Origin: Acidobacteriota bacterium
GTDB lineage: Bacteria > Acidobacteriota > Thermoanaerobaculia > UBA5066
Length of the DNA stretch: 38,826 bases
Direction: 5' to 3'
NCBI GenBank assembly: GCA_022711615.1
Contig: JAKLER010000006.1
Span: forward strand, 1 to 38,826
The notes beneath the pieces are model-generated. The model saw nothing but the letters and a program-made list of their open reading frames with translations, was not told the origin of the DNA and searched no databases. A program made the position numbers and the translations under genes. Positions 28,101-34,365 of this stretch are shown piece by piece. The stretch's first letter is position 1, and every line of letters starts with the position of its first letter.

Positions 28101-28135
28101 CGGAGCTGCTCGAGGTGCTGCCGTCGGGGGCGTGA
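22184..28135 (+). CDS. Helicase-DUF1998-nuclease-S24 peptidase fusion (DrmA/DrmB-like)
   Basis: 1983-aa multidomain protein. First RecA lobe: Walker A GTGSGKT (about 110-116) and DEAH at 267-270. Cys clusters (about 506, 579-600, 620 and 950-970) look like zinc ribbons. Second lobe: VATPTLEMGVDIG and YWQRAGRAGRR (about 1028-1070). DUF1998 region about 1480-1630, with YDPMPGGSGLL and CGGSCPDCLQVY. About 1673-1782 resembles Vsr/DUF559 PD-(D/E)XK nucleases (P1705-D1706, D1724-G1725, H1731). About 1819-1936 is a LexA/UmuD-like S24 domain with Ser1871 (GSSM), Lys1916 (TLKRF) and a candidate cleavage bond Ala1835-Gly1836. MrfA-like and DrmA/DrmB helicases are the closest known relatives. The ATG at 22184 has GAGGTGA four bases upstream. 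One unbroken frame, so the fusion is real in this sequence. Confidence 0.85.
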   Translation: MALNPISFTEKVVSSFLRYQLTAYRFADSRLHAQMRELLSLEKTRATPLLKGPYVSVSRGFRAGATLAELAAEGVVHPALAGLAPFPSVWAHQEAAIRAIRSGRTTVVSTGTGSGKTEAFLYPIISRCLELRDAGAAPGIVAVLVYPMNALAEDQLGRLRDLLSGTGVPFGMYVGKTPERAADVSGVRLPKGSSREEYRRRLAKLRDEKRNEAVHPPEERCSREEMRAAGRAPRILLTNVKQLELLLTRQKDVELFAGSRLEILVVDEAHTFSGANGAETACLLRRLRTFCGTGERETVCVATSATLADRGASDDPARTFASRFFGVPEESVTTVTEEYEEPPFEAERLVPATIPDPARALPAILAALEGADGAAIARAIGGGLELAGGSWREALGESLARNELLFQLSEQLRRPALLSAVAEKVAEACDRPVAEEEVLAWLALGAAARRDGRPFVRPVVHDFVRGIDGAVVSFPEGTMPRLWLSAREEAAAEGGQELVRLPVLTCTTCGQHYFSHSVADLDANGAVPGGGEAAEQGTFWGTLSAEAGGRRLLLTDRVISVDEEENGDEGPDLPKVFFCRHCGTLASAEGGACPACGRPGAPVPLFLVRQKEEAPGHLSRCVSCGAAGRRRGGGYREPARSVRAVTVSDVHVLAQDMVRQLSPRRLLVFADSRQDAAFQAGWMRDHSRRFRLRALMWEELQRGTKTVIDLTAALDRLMEADDELSQALLPEVWAETRKDAGFEHRERRKFFLRVQVLREVTTGLKQRIGLEPWGRLRVDYDGLSAATPGLAALAASHGLDAEALAEGIGGLLDRTRRRMILLDKDKRIFSRFWRDGDPDVLRGFVPAFQGVPTGLKLRREAGDDKNRVSAWVNDQRNTAVLQVVRRWGVPKEHAAPVVEELWKLLAERTKLLSPAVLTGSRGNALPGASGTFQVDADRLLLNPSRGLWRCSECRRAQVRRSPGDVCPSWHCHGTLAREDEPADDYDLSLLDGGVPMLRPREHSAQVPASERERLERLFKDETTEAVNTLVATPTLEMGVDIGALDAILLRNVPPSPANYWQRAGRAGRRERMAVALTYAGARGHDRSAFAEPLRLLAGSVTPPQFNLRNELMVARHVHAAALTRLHSLAREGGAAGEALAATLELAFPAEVRSWLFDAEGRVRREPFDLSGFRGEVAARADDLAGYVSSVFRGRWPEADAAVVAEERVARLVGEMPDRLEDVLKTLRKRLDWALAMMARLDRERAERGVLERDEESIHDRCKALVRKLKGESRRARGGTEGYDDANTFGVLAAEGFLPGYGLETGSIQGIPVFPRGGAGMEDFSLPRPPAVALREYVPGNLIYANGNRFVARLFHFEAEERPAYFLVDAEREAVEEVSAPGAAPAGGAVAPVAAVTAPLRAAAVTDVELVHTSQITDEEDFRFQLAVSIFALERDEHGGGRAFCWGPREVQHRRAARLRLVNVGVKNLVTKKDEFGFPVCTVCGQSRSPFASREELQEFREKHQQRCRQPVEPTGFYADLVADVLRLPAGASRREAFSVLEALRAAAAQTLEMELEDLQVVVVGRRGEETVDGLLYDPMPGGSGLLDQLLERFPEVVAKAVSIARDCPAGCGGSCPDCLQVYRNAAYHGHLDRALVVEKLTEWGEALTLSHEIPPKQPAARPSGERAPSNAAEDTLRELLHRAGFPEAQWQKRIDLGRPLGGTVPDAFYSLDDEDEPGLCIYVDGLSASLHGDPERRRMDRVLREELQARGYVVIEIPASDLADREAVARAFSRIARKLVGSERAQSLRTDTSWFESGGEPAAVGPVVVPFRRVEAAVSEQFRTCVPLVELAAAAGGWGEAGPAGDDEWVEPTTTRKLRKGMFVAQVKGSSMEPLVADGCWCLFASPVEGSRTGRTLLVQLRDPGDPEDGGRLTLKRFESREVAGKDSPEPGAERSGRVVLRPRNESVDAMGRRQFSPLEVEDDFEGSVRVIAELLEVLPSGA

Positions 28136-28147
28136 ACCCATCGCGAG

Positions 28148-28185
28148 GATGTCGGGATCCATCGCGGGCGATGGACCCCGACATC
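28148..28185. repeat. Inverted repeat across the island right junction
   Basis: Arms 28148-28165 and 28168-28185 (18 bp, one mismatch, 2-base loop). The right arm is the start of the ABC ATPase fragment, the left arm is its inverted copy. It lies 12 bases past the stop of the fusion gene, so the RNA hairpin may also work as a transcript end, though no T-tract follows. Confidence 0.7.
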
Positions 28186-28386
28186 GTCCTTGCCGACGAG
28201 CCGACCGGGAACCTCGACACGACCTCCGGCACCGACATCATGGGGGTCTTCCTCGACCTCCGGAAGCAGGGCTCGACGCTCGTCGTGATCACCCACGACA
28301 TGGCGCTCGCCCGCCGCGCGAGCCGCATCGTCGAGATCCGCGACGGACGGATCGTCAGCGACCGCCCGGCGGAGCAGGCGGCGTAG
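28171..28386 (+). pseudogene. ABC ATPase C-terminal fragment; right copy of direct repeat
   Basis: Encodes only the last 71 residues of a MacB/LolD-type ATPase (Walker B LADEPTG and H-loop VITHD), with the same stop position as the intact gene at 3784-4515. Compared with 4300-4515 it has 15 substitutions and no indel; the three or so amino-acid changes include W to R and V to A. Without Walker A and the signature motif it cannot be functional. The mainly synonymous divergence points to a once-functional paralogue rather than a fresh duplication. Confidence 0.88.
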
Positions 28387-28559
28387 GGCGTCGCCCCGCG
28401 AGACGTCGCAGCCCTTTCGCCGAGCGTCCGCGCTCCGTTCCGCGAGCGGATTCCGGGAACGATCGCGATGCTAGGATCCTTCTCGGAACCGTCAAACGGG
28501 TTCCTTCCGAGCGGGCTCCGCCGCCGCCGGGCCGTTCGCGTGGACCGGATGAAATCCTG

Positions 28560-30863
28560 ATGGTGACCATCTACGTCATCGCTCCGCTGCTGCTCCTGGC
28601 TGTCGTCCTGGCGGCCGTGTGGCTCGATCGGTTCAGCGTGCCCGTCATCCTCGTGGCTCTGGGGCTCGGACTGCTGGCCGGCAGCGACGTTCTCGGGCTG
28701 TGGCACTTTGACGACGTCGACCTGGCGAACCAGGTTGCGAACGCGGGCCTGGTGTTCATCCTGTTCCACGGCGGGCTCGTCACGAAAGGCAGCGTCCTTC
28801 GTACGGTCGCGCTCCCGGCGGGCGGAATGGCGACCTGGGGCGTGGTGCTCACGGCGGCCGCGATGTTCGGCATCCTTCATCTCGGCCTGGGCTGGGCCTT
28901 CGAACGCTCGCTCCTCCTCGCCGCCGTGATCTCGTCGACGGACGCGGCCGCGACCTTCTCGATCCTCCGTCGCCAGTCCCTCCGGCCGCGCCTCGCTTCG
29001 ACGATCGAGGTCGAGAGCGCGGCGAACGACCCCATGGCGATCCTCCTCACGCTCGTCGTCGTCGAGGCGCTGACCGCCGGCAACGGCCTGGGCTGGACGA
29101 TCCTGCCCGTCTTCGCGTGGAAGTTCGTCGCCGGGCCGGTGCTGGGCTGGCTGCTCGCGCGCGTCGCGCTCGCGATCTTCGACCGGCTGAACCCGCAGGA
29201 TCGAGGCTACTACTACGTGCTTCTGCTCGCCGTCGTGCTGCTGACGTACGGCCTGGCGGAAGCGGCGAAGGCCAGCGGGATGCTCGCGGTCTTCACGGCG
29301 GGCCTGGTCATGGGGAACCGGAAGTTCATCTACCAGCAGGGTATCCGGAACTTCTCGGCGGCTCTGTCGATGATCGCGAACGTCTCCCTGTTCGTGATGA
29401 TGGGGCTCCTGGTCTTTCCGAGACAGTGGGGCGGCCTGTGGCTCCACGGCATCGTGCTGTTCCTCGTCCTGACGTTCGCCGCCCGGCCCGCCGCCGTGTG
29501 GCTGGGGACGCTCGGGATGGGTTTCAGGGCGAAGGAACGCCACTTCATGTGCTGGGCGGGCCTTCGCGGTGCGGTCCCGATCGTCCTCGCGACCTACCCG
29601 ATGGCGGCCGGCATCCCTGCGGGGCAGGACGTGTTCAACCTCGTCTTCTTCGCGGTCCTCCTGTCGGTGGGGATCCAGGGCTCGACGCTCGGTCCGATGG
29701 CGAGATTTCTCGGGCTGGCCACGCCGTCGCGGCCCCAGCCGCGCTACGGCCTCGACCTCGTGACCATGGCGCACAGCGATCTCGACCTGGTCGTGGTCGA
29801 CCTGCCGGGCCCGAAGGGTCGACCCGGACCACGAATCCGGGAGCTTGCCCTGCCTCCCGGCGCGATCCTCGTCCTGGTCACACGAGACGACGAGGTCGTC
29901 GCTCCCACCAGCAACACGAGGCTGCTCGGCTGGGATCAGGTCACGGTCCTCGCGCACAGCGGGGACGAGGCCGACGTCCGGTCGGCGCTGCTCGAGCCGT
30001 TCGGCCGGGCCGACGCGGGAGAGGAGCCCGGGACGCGCGCGATGGGCCCCGGGCCGTCCGAGCCCGCCGGGGCCGGAGACGACGGGCCGTTGCGCGATCA
30101 CGTCGTGCTCCTCGGTCACGGCGAGGTGGGGAGCGTGCTCGCCCGTTTCCTGCGGCTGCGTGAGGTCCCGTTCGTCGTGATCGAGAAGGACGACACGACC
30201 GCGACGGCTCTGAGTGGTCAGGGGGTGCGTGTCCTGCGAGGCCGTGGCGAGGACCCGGACCTCCTGGCCCGGGCCGGCATCGAGGACGCGCGAATGCTCC
30301 TCGTCACCGCGACCCGGCCCGTGTCCGCTCGCCGGGCGATCGAGCACGCGCGCCGGATGAACCCGCGGCTCGAGGTGATCGCCCGCGTCCACCACGAGTC
30401 GCTGCGGAGCGCCCTGTCGGCCCTTCCGCGGACGTGGGTCGTGCAGGGCGACGTCGAGCTCGCGTACGCCATGGCCAGGTCCATGCTGCTCGCGTCCGGA
30501 ATGAGCGCCATCGAGACCGAGGCGCTGATCGTCGACGCGCGGCGAGGGGAGCCGGGCACCACGCCAAGGCGGTTCATCGAGATCCCCGTCCCGCCGGCGT
30601 CCCCCGCCGTCGGCCAGCGGCTCGCGGATCTCACCCTCCCGCCCGGGTGTCTCGTCGTCGAGATCCTGCGGGCCGGCGAGGTGATCGTGCCGGGAGGAAC
30701 GACCGCGATCCACGCGGAGGACGTGCTGCTCGTGCTAGCGAACATCGGCCAGGCGCGGACAATCGAGCGCCTGGTCCATCCGGACGCGCCCGCGGCCGAC
30801 GGCTCCGCCGACAGCTCGCCCGACGCAGCAGGGCCTCCACGCGATCTCGCCCCCGCTTCCTGA
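28560..30863 (+). CDS. CPA1-family K+(Na+)/H+ antiporter with RCK domains
   Basis: 767-aa membrane antiporter of the NhaP2/CvrA type. About residues 1-385 hold roughly 12 membrane helices, with the ion-binding pair N156-D157 in ESAANDP and the segment FHGGLV near helix 3. A TrkA-C-like segment follows (about 405-480), then a Rossmann RCK/TrkA-N domain with GHGEVG (519-524) and an acidic residue after the second strand (IEKDD), and a second TrkA-C-like domain (about 660-740, RFIEIPVPPASPAVGQRLADL). Nucleotide or ligand binding to the RCK part would gate exchange. Leu is mostly CTG here, whereas neighbouring genes favour CTC, so it may have a separate origin. It stands alone between two ABC ATPase fragments. 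The ATG at 28560 has only a weak ribosome site. Confidence 0.9.
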   Translation: MVTIYVIAPLLLLAVVLAAVWLDRFSVPVILVALGLGLLAGSDVLGLWHFDDVDLANQVANAGLVFILFHGGLVTKGSVLRTVALPAGGMATWGVVLTAAAMFGILHLGLGWAFERSLLLAAVISSTDAAATFSILRRQSLRPRLASTIEVESAANDPMAILLTLVVVEALTAGNGLGWTILPVFAWKFVAGPVLGWLLARVALAIFDRLNPQDRGYYYVLLLAVVLLTYGLAEAAKASGMLAVFTAGLVMGNRKFIYQQGIRNFSAALSMIANVSLFVMMGLLVFPRQWGGLWLHGIVLFLVLTFAARPAAVWLGTLGMGFRAKERHFMCWAGLRGAVPIVLATYPMAAGIPAGQDVFNLVFFAVLLSVGIQGSTLGPMARFLGLATPSRPQPRYGLDLVTMAHSDLDLVVVDLPGPKGRPGPRIRELALPPGAILVLVTRDDEVVAPTSNTRLLGWDQVTVLAHSGDEADVRSALLEPFGRADAGEEPGTRAMGPGPSEPAGAGDDGPLRDHVVLLGHGEVGSVLARFLRLREVPFVVIEKDDTTATALSGQGVRVLRGRGEDPDLLARAGIEDARMLLVTATRPVSARRAIEHARRMNPRLEVIARVHHESLRSALSALPRTWVVQGDVELAYAMARSMLLASGMSAIETEALIVDARRGEPGTTPRRFIEIPVPPASPAVGQRLADLTLPPGCLVVEILRAGEVIVPGGTTAIHAEDVLLVLANIGQARTIERLVHPDAPAADGSADSSPDAAGPPRDLAPAS

Positions 30864-30873
30864 CGATCACGGA

Positions 30874-31050
30874 ATGATCCGGGCGACCGTCACGCTGCTG
30901 CCTCGGATCAGCGCGCTCGAGAACGTCGAGATGCCGCCCGCCTTCGGCGGTTTGCCGCTGAAGGTCCGCCGCGCGAAAGTGTCGAAGCTCCTCGGGAAGG
31001 TCGGCCTCGGCGACCGCATGGACCACGAGCCGAGGAGGCGGGCGGCGTAG
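30874..31050 (+). pseudogene. ABC ATPase middle fragment with internal deletion
   Basis: A 58-codon remnant. Its codons from about 30892 to 31030 match the region between the Q-loop and the signature of the ATPase at 3784-4515 (LLPRISALENVEMP, then GKVGLGDRMDH), after which it jumps to an ending like the gene's own last codons (GCGGCGTAG). Walker A, the signature and Walker B are missing. It lies downstream of the fragment with the C-terminal part, so the order is permuted relative to an intact gene. The rest of the 30864-31086 gap holds nothing else I can name. Confidence 0.8.
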
Positions 31051-31086
31051 GGGAGAGGGAATGGGCTCCCCGCAGGACGGGGGCGG

Positions 31087-32850
31087 TCACTTCGGGTGGA
31101 GCAGCCTCTCCCCGGCGTCCTCCACGACCCGGCGCTTCCAGGAGTCCGGGTAGCCCGGGTGGTCGGGCGGCTTCGGGAAGCCCCACTCGTTCCGCTCGAA
31201 CCGCCCGCCGCGCTCCTTCTTCACGTTGCCGTCCATGTACTTGACGAGGAGGTAGCGGAAGAGCTCCTCCCAGCGGCCGACCGTCTCCGCGGCGACGGCC
31301 GAGGCCCGGTCCGTGAGGAGCTCGCGGGCGCGGGAAGGGTCCTTCTCGTGGAGTGCGAGGGCCGCGGCGTCGATCGCCGCGACCTGCCCGAGGAACTTCG
31401 TCTCCAGCTCCTGCTGGACGCGCCGGACGTCGGCGCTCATCCGGTCGTAGCGAAGGTAGGCGAAGTTCGCGACCTTGTTGAACGTCCAGAAGGCCGAGGT
31501 GTCGGAGAAGGCCAGGAGGTCGCCGTTCCCGACGGCGAGGCTCGAGGGGACGCGGGTGATCCCGCACGAGATCGGCATGTAGACGCTGGTCGCGGCGTCG
31601 TCGACGCCGAACCAGAGGATTCCGCCGATAGGGGAGGGAAGCCAGCGCCGCATCTGGGCGACGTACGAGAAACCGGTCTGCTGCGTCGCGGTGGCCCGCT
31701 CGTTGAGGTACGTCTTCCCCTCGTGCTCGAACGTGAGCGGCCGCCAGCGGTAGGGGAGCCCGAACGGCCCGGCGCCGGCGTCGCGCCGCATGTCGAGCTC
31801 GGTGCCGTCGAAGTGGTCCCGCTTGGCGGCCATCAGGTCGGCGACGGAGACCTTCCGGTCGGGCTTCACCGAGAGCGGGAGGCGCTTCGCGAGGTCTTTC
31901 CCCTTCGCGTGGTCCAGCCAGGCGTCCATCCCGCCGCAGAGCCCGTTGAAGAAGCTCCAGACCCGCGCCTCGCAGAAGCGGGCGGCGCCGAAGTCGATCG
32001 GGGCGAAGGCGTCGGCGAAGCGGAACTCCTCGTCCCGCCCGGTGAAGTACCCCTTGCGGCGGGCGAAGTCGACGACGTCGTGGGCGTAGACGACCTCCAC
32101 CCGCGGGTCGGAGAGCTTCTCGAAGCGCTGCGAGCTGATCGAGGTCGTCCCGTTCTCGAGGGGGAACGTCGTGATCCGGGCGTGGTTCGCGTGAGCCGAG
32201 ACGTGGCCGTCGGGGATCCGGACGGCGACCCAGACGGCGCCGCGGTCGCGGTTCGCCTTCGTCTTCGTTTTCCGGTCCTCGACGACGTCCGAGCCCTTTC
32301 CGACGATCTCCATGATCCAGACCTCGTCCGGATCGCCGATGGAGAACGACTCGCCGGTGCTCGCGTAGCCATGCTCGGCGACGAGCTCGGCAATCGTCCG
32401 GATCGCCTCGCGCGCGGTCCGGGAGCGGTCCATCGCGAGGAACATGAGGCTGCCGTAGTCGATGCCTCCGTCCGGGTCACGGAGCTCCTCGCGCCCGCCG
32501 AACGTGCTCTCGCCGATCGCGACCTGGTTCTCGTTCATGAAGCCGACGACGTCGTACGTCCTCGGGGCCTGCGGGATCTCCCCGAGCGGCCGGTCGTTGT
32601 CGCGATGGCGCAGCGCGACGCGGCTCCCGGCCGGCCAGGTCCCGCCGCGGCGGAAGTAGAGCTCGCCGTAGCGGACGTGCGAGTCGGCGGCGTAGGAGAT
32701 CATCGTGGAGCCGTCGACCGAGGCGCCGCGCGTCACGAGGTAGCTCGTGCACGCGTCGGCCGCGCGCGGCGCCGCGAGGGCCGCGAGGGCGGCGACGGAG
32801 AAGGCGAGCCCGAGGGGACGGGGGGACGGTCGGAAGGCGCGGGCCTGCAT
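31087..32850 (-). CDS. Peptidase family C69 (dipeptidase-like)
   Basis: 587-aa Ntn-hydrolase of family C69 (PepD-like dipeptidases). A signal peptide (about 1-33, ending AADA) is followed directly by Cys34 in CTSYLVT, the N-terminal nucleophile exposed on cleavage, so the enzyme probably acts outside the cytoplasm. Conserved family blocks include ISYAADSHVRYGELY, FMNENQVAIGESTFGGRE and GDPDEVWIMEIVG. The length is typical of secreted members. ATG at 32848-32850; no clear Shine-Dalgarno. Divergent from the HExxH lipoprotein gene across 74 bases. Its stop lies 36 bases from the ABC fragment. Natural substrate unknown. Confidence 0.9.
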   Translation of the reverse strand: MQARAFRPSPRPLGLAFSVAALAALAAPRAADACTSYLVTRGASVDGSTMISYAADSHVRYGELYFRRGGTWPAGSRVALRHRDNDRPLGEIPQAPRTYDVVGFMNENQVAIGESTFGGREELRDPDGGIDYGSLMFLAMDRSRTAREAIRTIAELVAEHGYASTGESFSIGDPDEVWIMEIVGKGSDVVEDRKTKTKANRDRGAVWVAVRIPDGHVSAHANHARITTFPLENGTTSISSQRFEKLSDPRVEVVYAHDVVDFARRKGYFTGRDEEFRFADAFAPIDFGAARFCEARVWSFFNGLCGGMDAWLDHAKGKDLAKRLPLSVKPDRKVSVADLMAAKRDHFDGTELDMRRDAGAGPFGLPYRWRPLTFEHEGKTYLNERATATQQTGFSYVAQMRRWLPSPIGGILWFGVDDAATSVYMPISCGITRVPSSLAVGNGDLLAFSDTSAFWTFNKVANFAYLRYDRMSADVRRVQQELETKFLGQVAAIDAAALALHEKDPSRARELLTDRASAVAAETVGRWEELFRYLLVKYMDGNVKKERGGRFERNEWGFPKPPDHPGYPDSWKRRVVEDAGERLLHPK

Positions 32851-32862
32851 CGCGGGAGGCTA

Positions 32863-32887
32863 GCATCCGCGCCGGCGGCGCGGATGC
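32863..32887. promoter_or_regulatory. Inverted repeat in divergent promoter region
   Basis: Perfect 11-bp arms (32863-32873 and 32877-32887, 3-base spacer) in the 74-bp gap between the C69 peptidase and the lipoprotein genes. Could be an operator for both or an RNA hairpin. A TATCCT -10-like hexamer for the + gene lies at 32911-32916. Confidence 0.4.
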
Positions 32888-32924
32888 CCGGCGGACGGGC
32901 TCGGACCCCGTATCCTCCGGGACC

Positions 32925-33800
32925 GTGGAGACCGAGAAGGCGAGCGGGCGACCTGGGCGCCGCGGCGGGGGCCGGCGGGCCCGGCTCGGCCTGGCCCTCG
33001 TGGCCGTCGCCGGGCTCCTTTCCGCGTGCGCCGGTTCCGCGCCTCACACGATCTCCTGGCCCGGCGGCGGCGCCCTCGCCGTGGCGCACGGCGGGAGGAT
33101 CCGCAGCTGGCCGCAGGCCGTCTCCTCCGTCGCGGAGACGATGAGGGGTCCGCTCGGGCTGCCGCTGACCGGGTTCTCCGTTCACTTCTTCGACGGCAGG
33201 GAGGCCCTCGAACGGGGCCTCGTCGAGGCGGGCAGCGCGCCCGAGATCGCCCGGCGGGCGGCGGCGACGTTCGACGCCGTCGGCAGGCCGGACGGCGTCT
33301 ACGTGAACGAACGCCGGCTCACGCGCTCCGGCTGGACCACGCGGGTCGCGATCCTCGCCCACGAGCTCGGTCACGTCCTCCAGTACGAGCTCGTCGGAGG
33401 GCGTCGCAGCGCGTCGGACCAGTGGCTCCGCGAGGGGTTCTCGGAGTGGATCTCGTTCGGGGTCCTCGCCCGCCTTCAGCTGGCGACCGAAGGCAGGAGA
33501 CGGGGCGACGCGCGTCGGGCGGTGGCGCTCGCCGGCGCGGACCGCCTCCCCGCTCTCTCGGAGCTCGCGACCTGGGACGCATGGGTCCTCTTCCAGGCGG
33601 AGCGACCGGCCCTGCCGCTCTACCCGTACGCGTACCTGGCGGTCGACCTCCTCGTCGAGCGCCACGGCGTCGACGCCGTCCTCGGCTACTTCCGGAGCTT
33701 CACGTCGTCGAACGACGCGGAGGGACTCTTCCGCGCGGCCTTCGGCGGGTCGCGGGGCGAGCTCGAGTCGGCGCTCCGGATTCGGCGCGGGGAGCGCTGA
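32925..33800 (+). CDS. Lipoprotein with HExxH metallopeptidase motif
   Basis: 291-aa protein with an Arg-rich start, a hydrophobic stretch and a lipobox LLSAC giving lipidation at Cys35, so it should be membrane-anchored outside the cytoplasm. A zinc motif H146-E-L-G-H150 is followed by E170 in WLREGFSEW, the arrangement of gluzincin (peptidase MA-like) enzymes. The C-terminal third is helical (YAYLAVDLLVERHG, then VLGYFRSF), as in DUF-type peptidase MA domains. Start GTG at 32925; an alternative start is not obvious. Convergent with the nitroreductase gene with only four bases between stops. Substrate unknown. Confidence 0.8.
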   Translation: METEKASGRPGRRGGGRRARLGLALVAVAGLLSACAGSAPHTISWPGGGALAVAHGGRIRSWPQAVSSVAETMRGPLGLPLTGFSVHFFDGREALERGLVEAGSAPEIARRAAATFDAVGRPDGVYVNERRLTRSGWTTRVAILAHELGHVLQYELVGGRRSASDQWLREGFSEWISFGVLARLQLATEGRRRGDARRAVALAGADRLPALSELATWDAWVLFQAERPALPLYPYAYLAVDLLVERHGVDAVLGYFRSFTSSNDAEGLFRAAFGGSRGELESALRIRRGER

Positions 33801-33804
33801 CCCG

Positions 33805-34335
33805 TCAGGAGCCGGCCGCCGGCGCGCCCTTCCGAATCACGAGCTCTGTCAGCGGGCGCCTCTCCTTCGGACCCGGGGCATCGGCCGGCCAGCCGAGGGG
33901 TGTGAAGGCGACGGGGACGATCCCGTCCGGGAGCGCGAGGACCTCGCGCGCCGCGGCCGGGTCGAATGCGGCGACCCAGCAGGTCCCGAGGCCGCGGTCG
34001 GCCGCCGCGAGGAGGAGGTGGTCCATCGCGATCGTCGCGTCGGTCTCGGCGGCGCCCCAGCCGTCGTACCGGCGCCGGGTCCACGCCTCCGCCGGCACGG
34101 CGCAGACCGCGAGGACGAGCGGCGCCTCGACGAACCAGGGTTTGGGGTAGATCCGGAGGAGATCGCCGTCGCGGCCGCGCGTCGGAAGGACGACGACCCG
34201 GAACGGCTGCCGGTTGCAGGCCGAAGGAGCGAGCCGGACCGTCTCGAGGAGCTCCTCGAGGAGGGCGTCCGGGACGGGGTCGGGACGGTAGGCGCGGACG
34301 CTGTAGCGGGTTGCGGCGAGGGCGCGGAAGTCCAT
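33805..34335 (-). CDS. Nitroreductase-family FMN-dependent oxidoreductase
   Basis: 176-aa nitroreductase-fold protein. The N-terminal RYSVRAYRPDPVPDALLEELLE and the LAPSACNRQPFRVVVL segment are the FMN-binding blocks of the family; the C-terminal part has DHLLLAAADRGLGTCWVAAFD and PLGWPAD. Members reduce nitro compounds, quinones or related electron acceptors with NAD(P)H; the true substrate cannot be told. It is the last gene of a same-strand run with the 213-aa protein (30-base gap). Confidence 0.92.
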   Translation of the reverse strand: MDFRALAATRYSVRAYRPDPVPDALLEELLETVRLAPSACNRQPFRVVVLPTRGRDGDLLRIYPKPWFVEAPLVLAVCAVPAEAWTRRRYDGWGAAETDATIAMDHLLLAAADRGLGTCWVAAFDPAAAREVLALPDGIVPVAFTPLGWPADAPGPKERRPLTELVIRKGAPAAGS

Positions 34336-34365
34336 CGGCCGATCGTAGCGCCGGACGCGCGAACG

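Larger units (their letters stand above)
4516..28170. other. Candidate DISARM-like composite defence island
   Basis: About 23.6 kb between the two copies of the ABC ATPase 3' end. It holds two SNF2-type ATPases, a large Eco57I-like adenine methylase, a helicase-DUF1998-nuclease-S24 fusion, four toxin-antitoxin-like pairs and one large unknown gene. A DrmD-like SNF2 helicase plus a large adenine methylase is the class 1 DISARM signature (established knowledge); replacement of drmA, drmB and drmC by a single fusion is my inference. No integrase or transposase is visible. Confidence 0.65.

Noticed and set aside
22184-28135. Frameshift or joined neighbouring genes producing an apparent fusion
   Set aside because: The frame is continuous with even codon style across all domains, and no internal start with a good ribosome site was found at the nuclease or S24 boundary; sequencing error cannot be fully excluded.
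4516-28170. Integrative element with tRNA attachment site
   Set aside because: No integrase, relaxase, transposase or tRNA gene is visible at either edge.
27562-28386. A 274-aa frame running from inside the fusion gene into the ABC fragment
   Set aside because: Only the last 71 codons resemble a protein family; the earlier part is an out-of-frame reading of the fusion gene.
28387-28559. Promoter for the antiporter (TAGGAT near 28472)
   Set aside because: The hexamer matches 4 of 6 positions but there is no supporting -35, so I left it out as a feature; the rest of this gap shows nothing.
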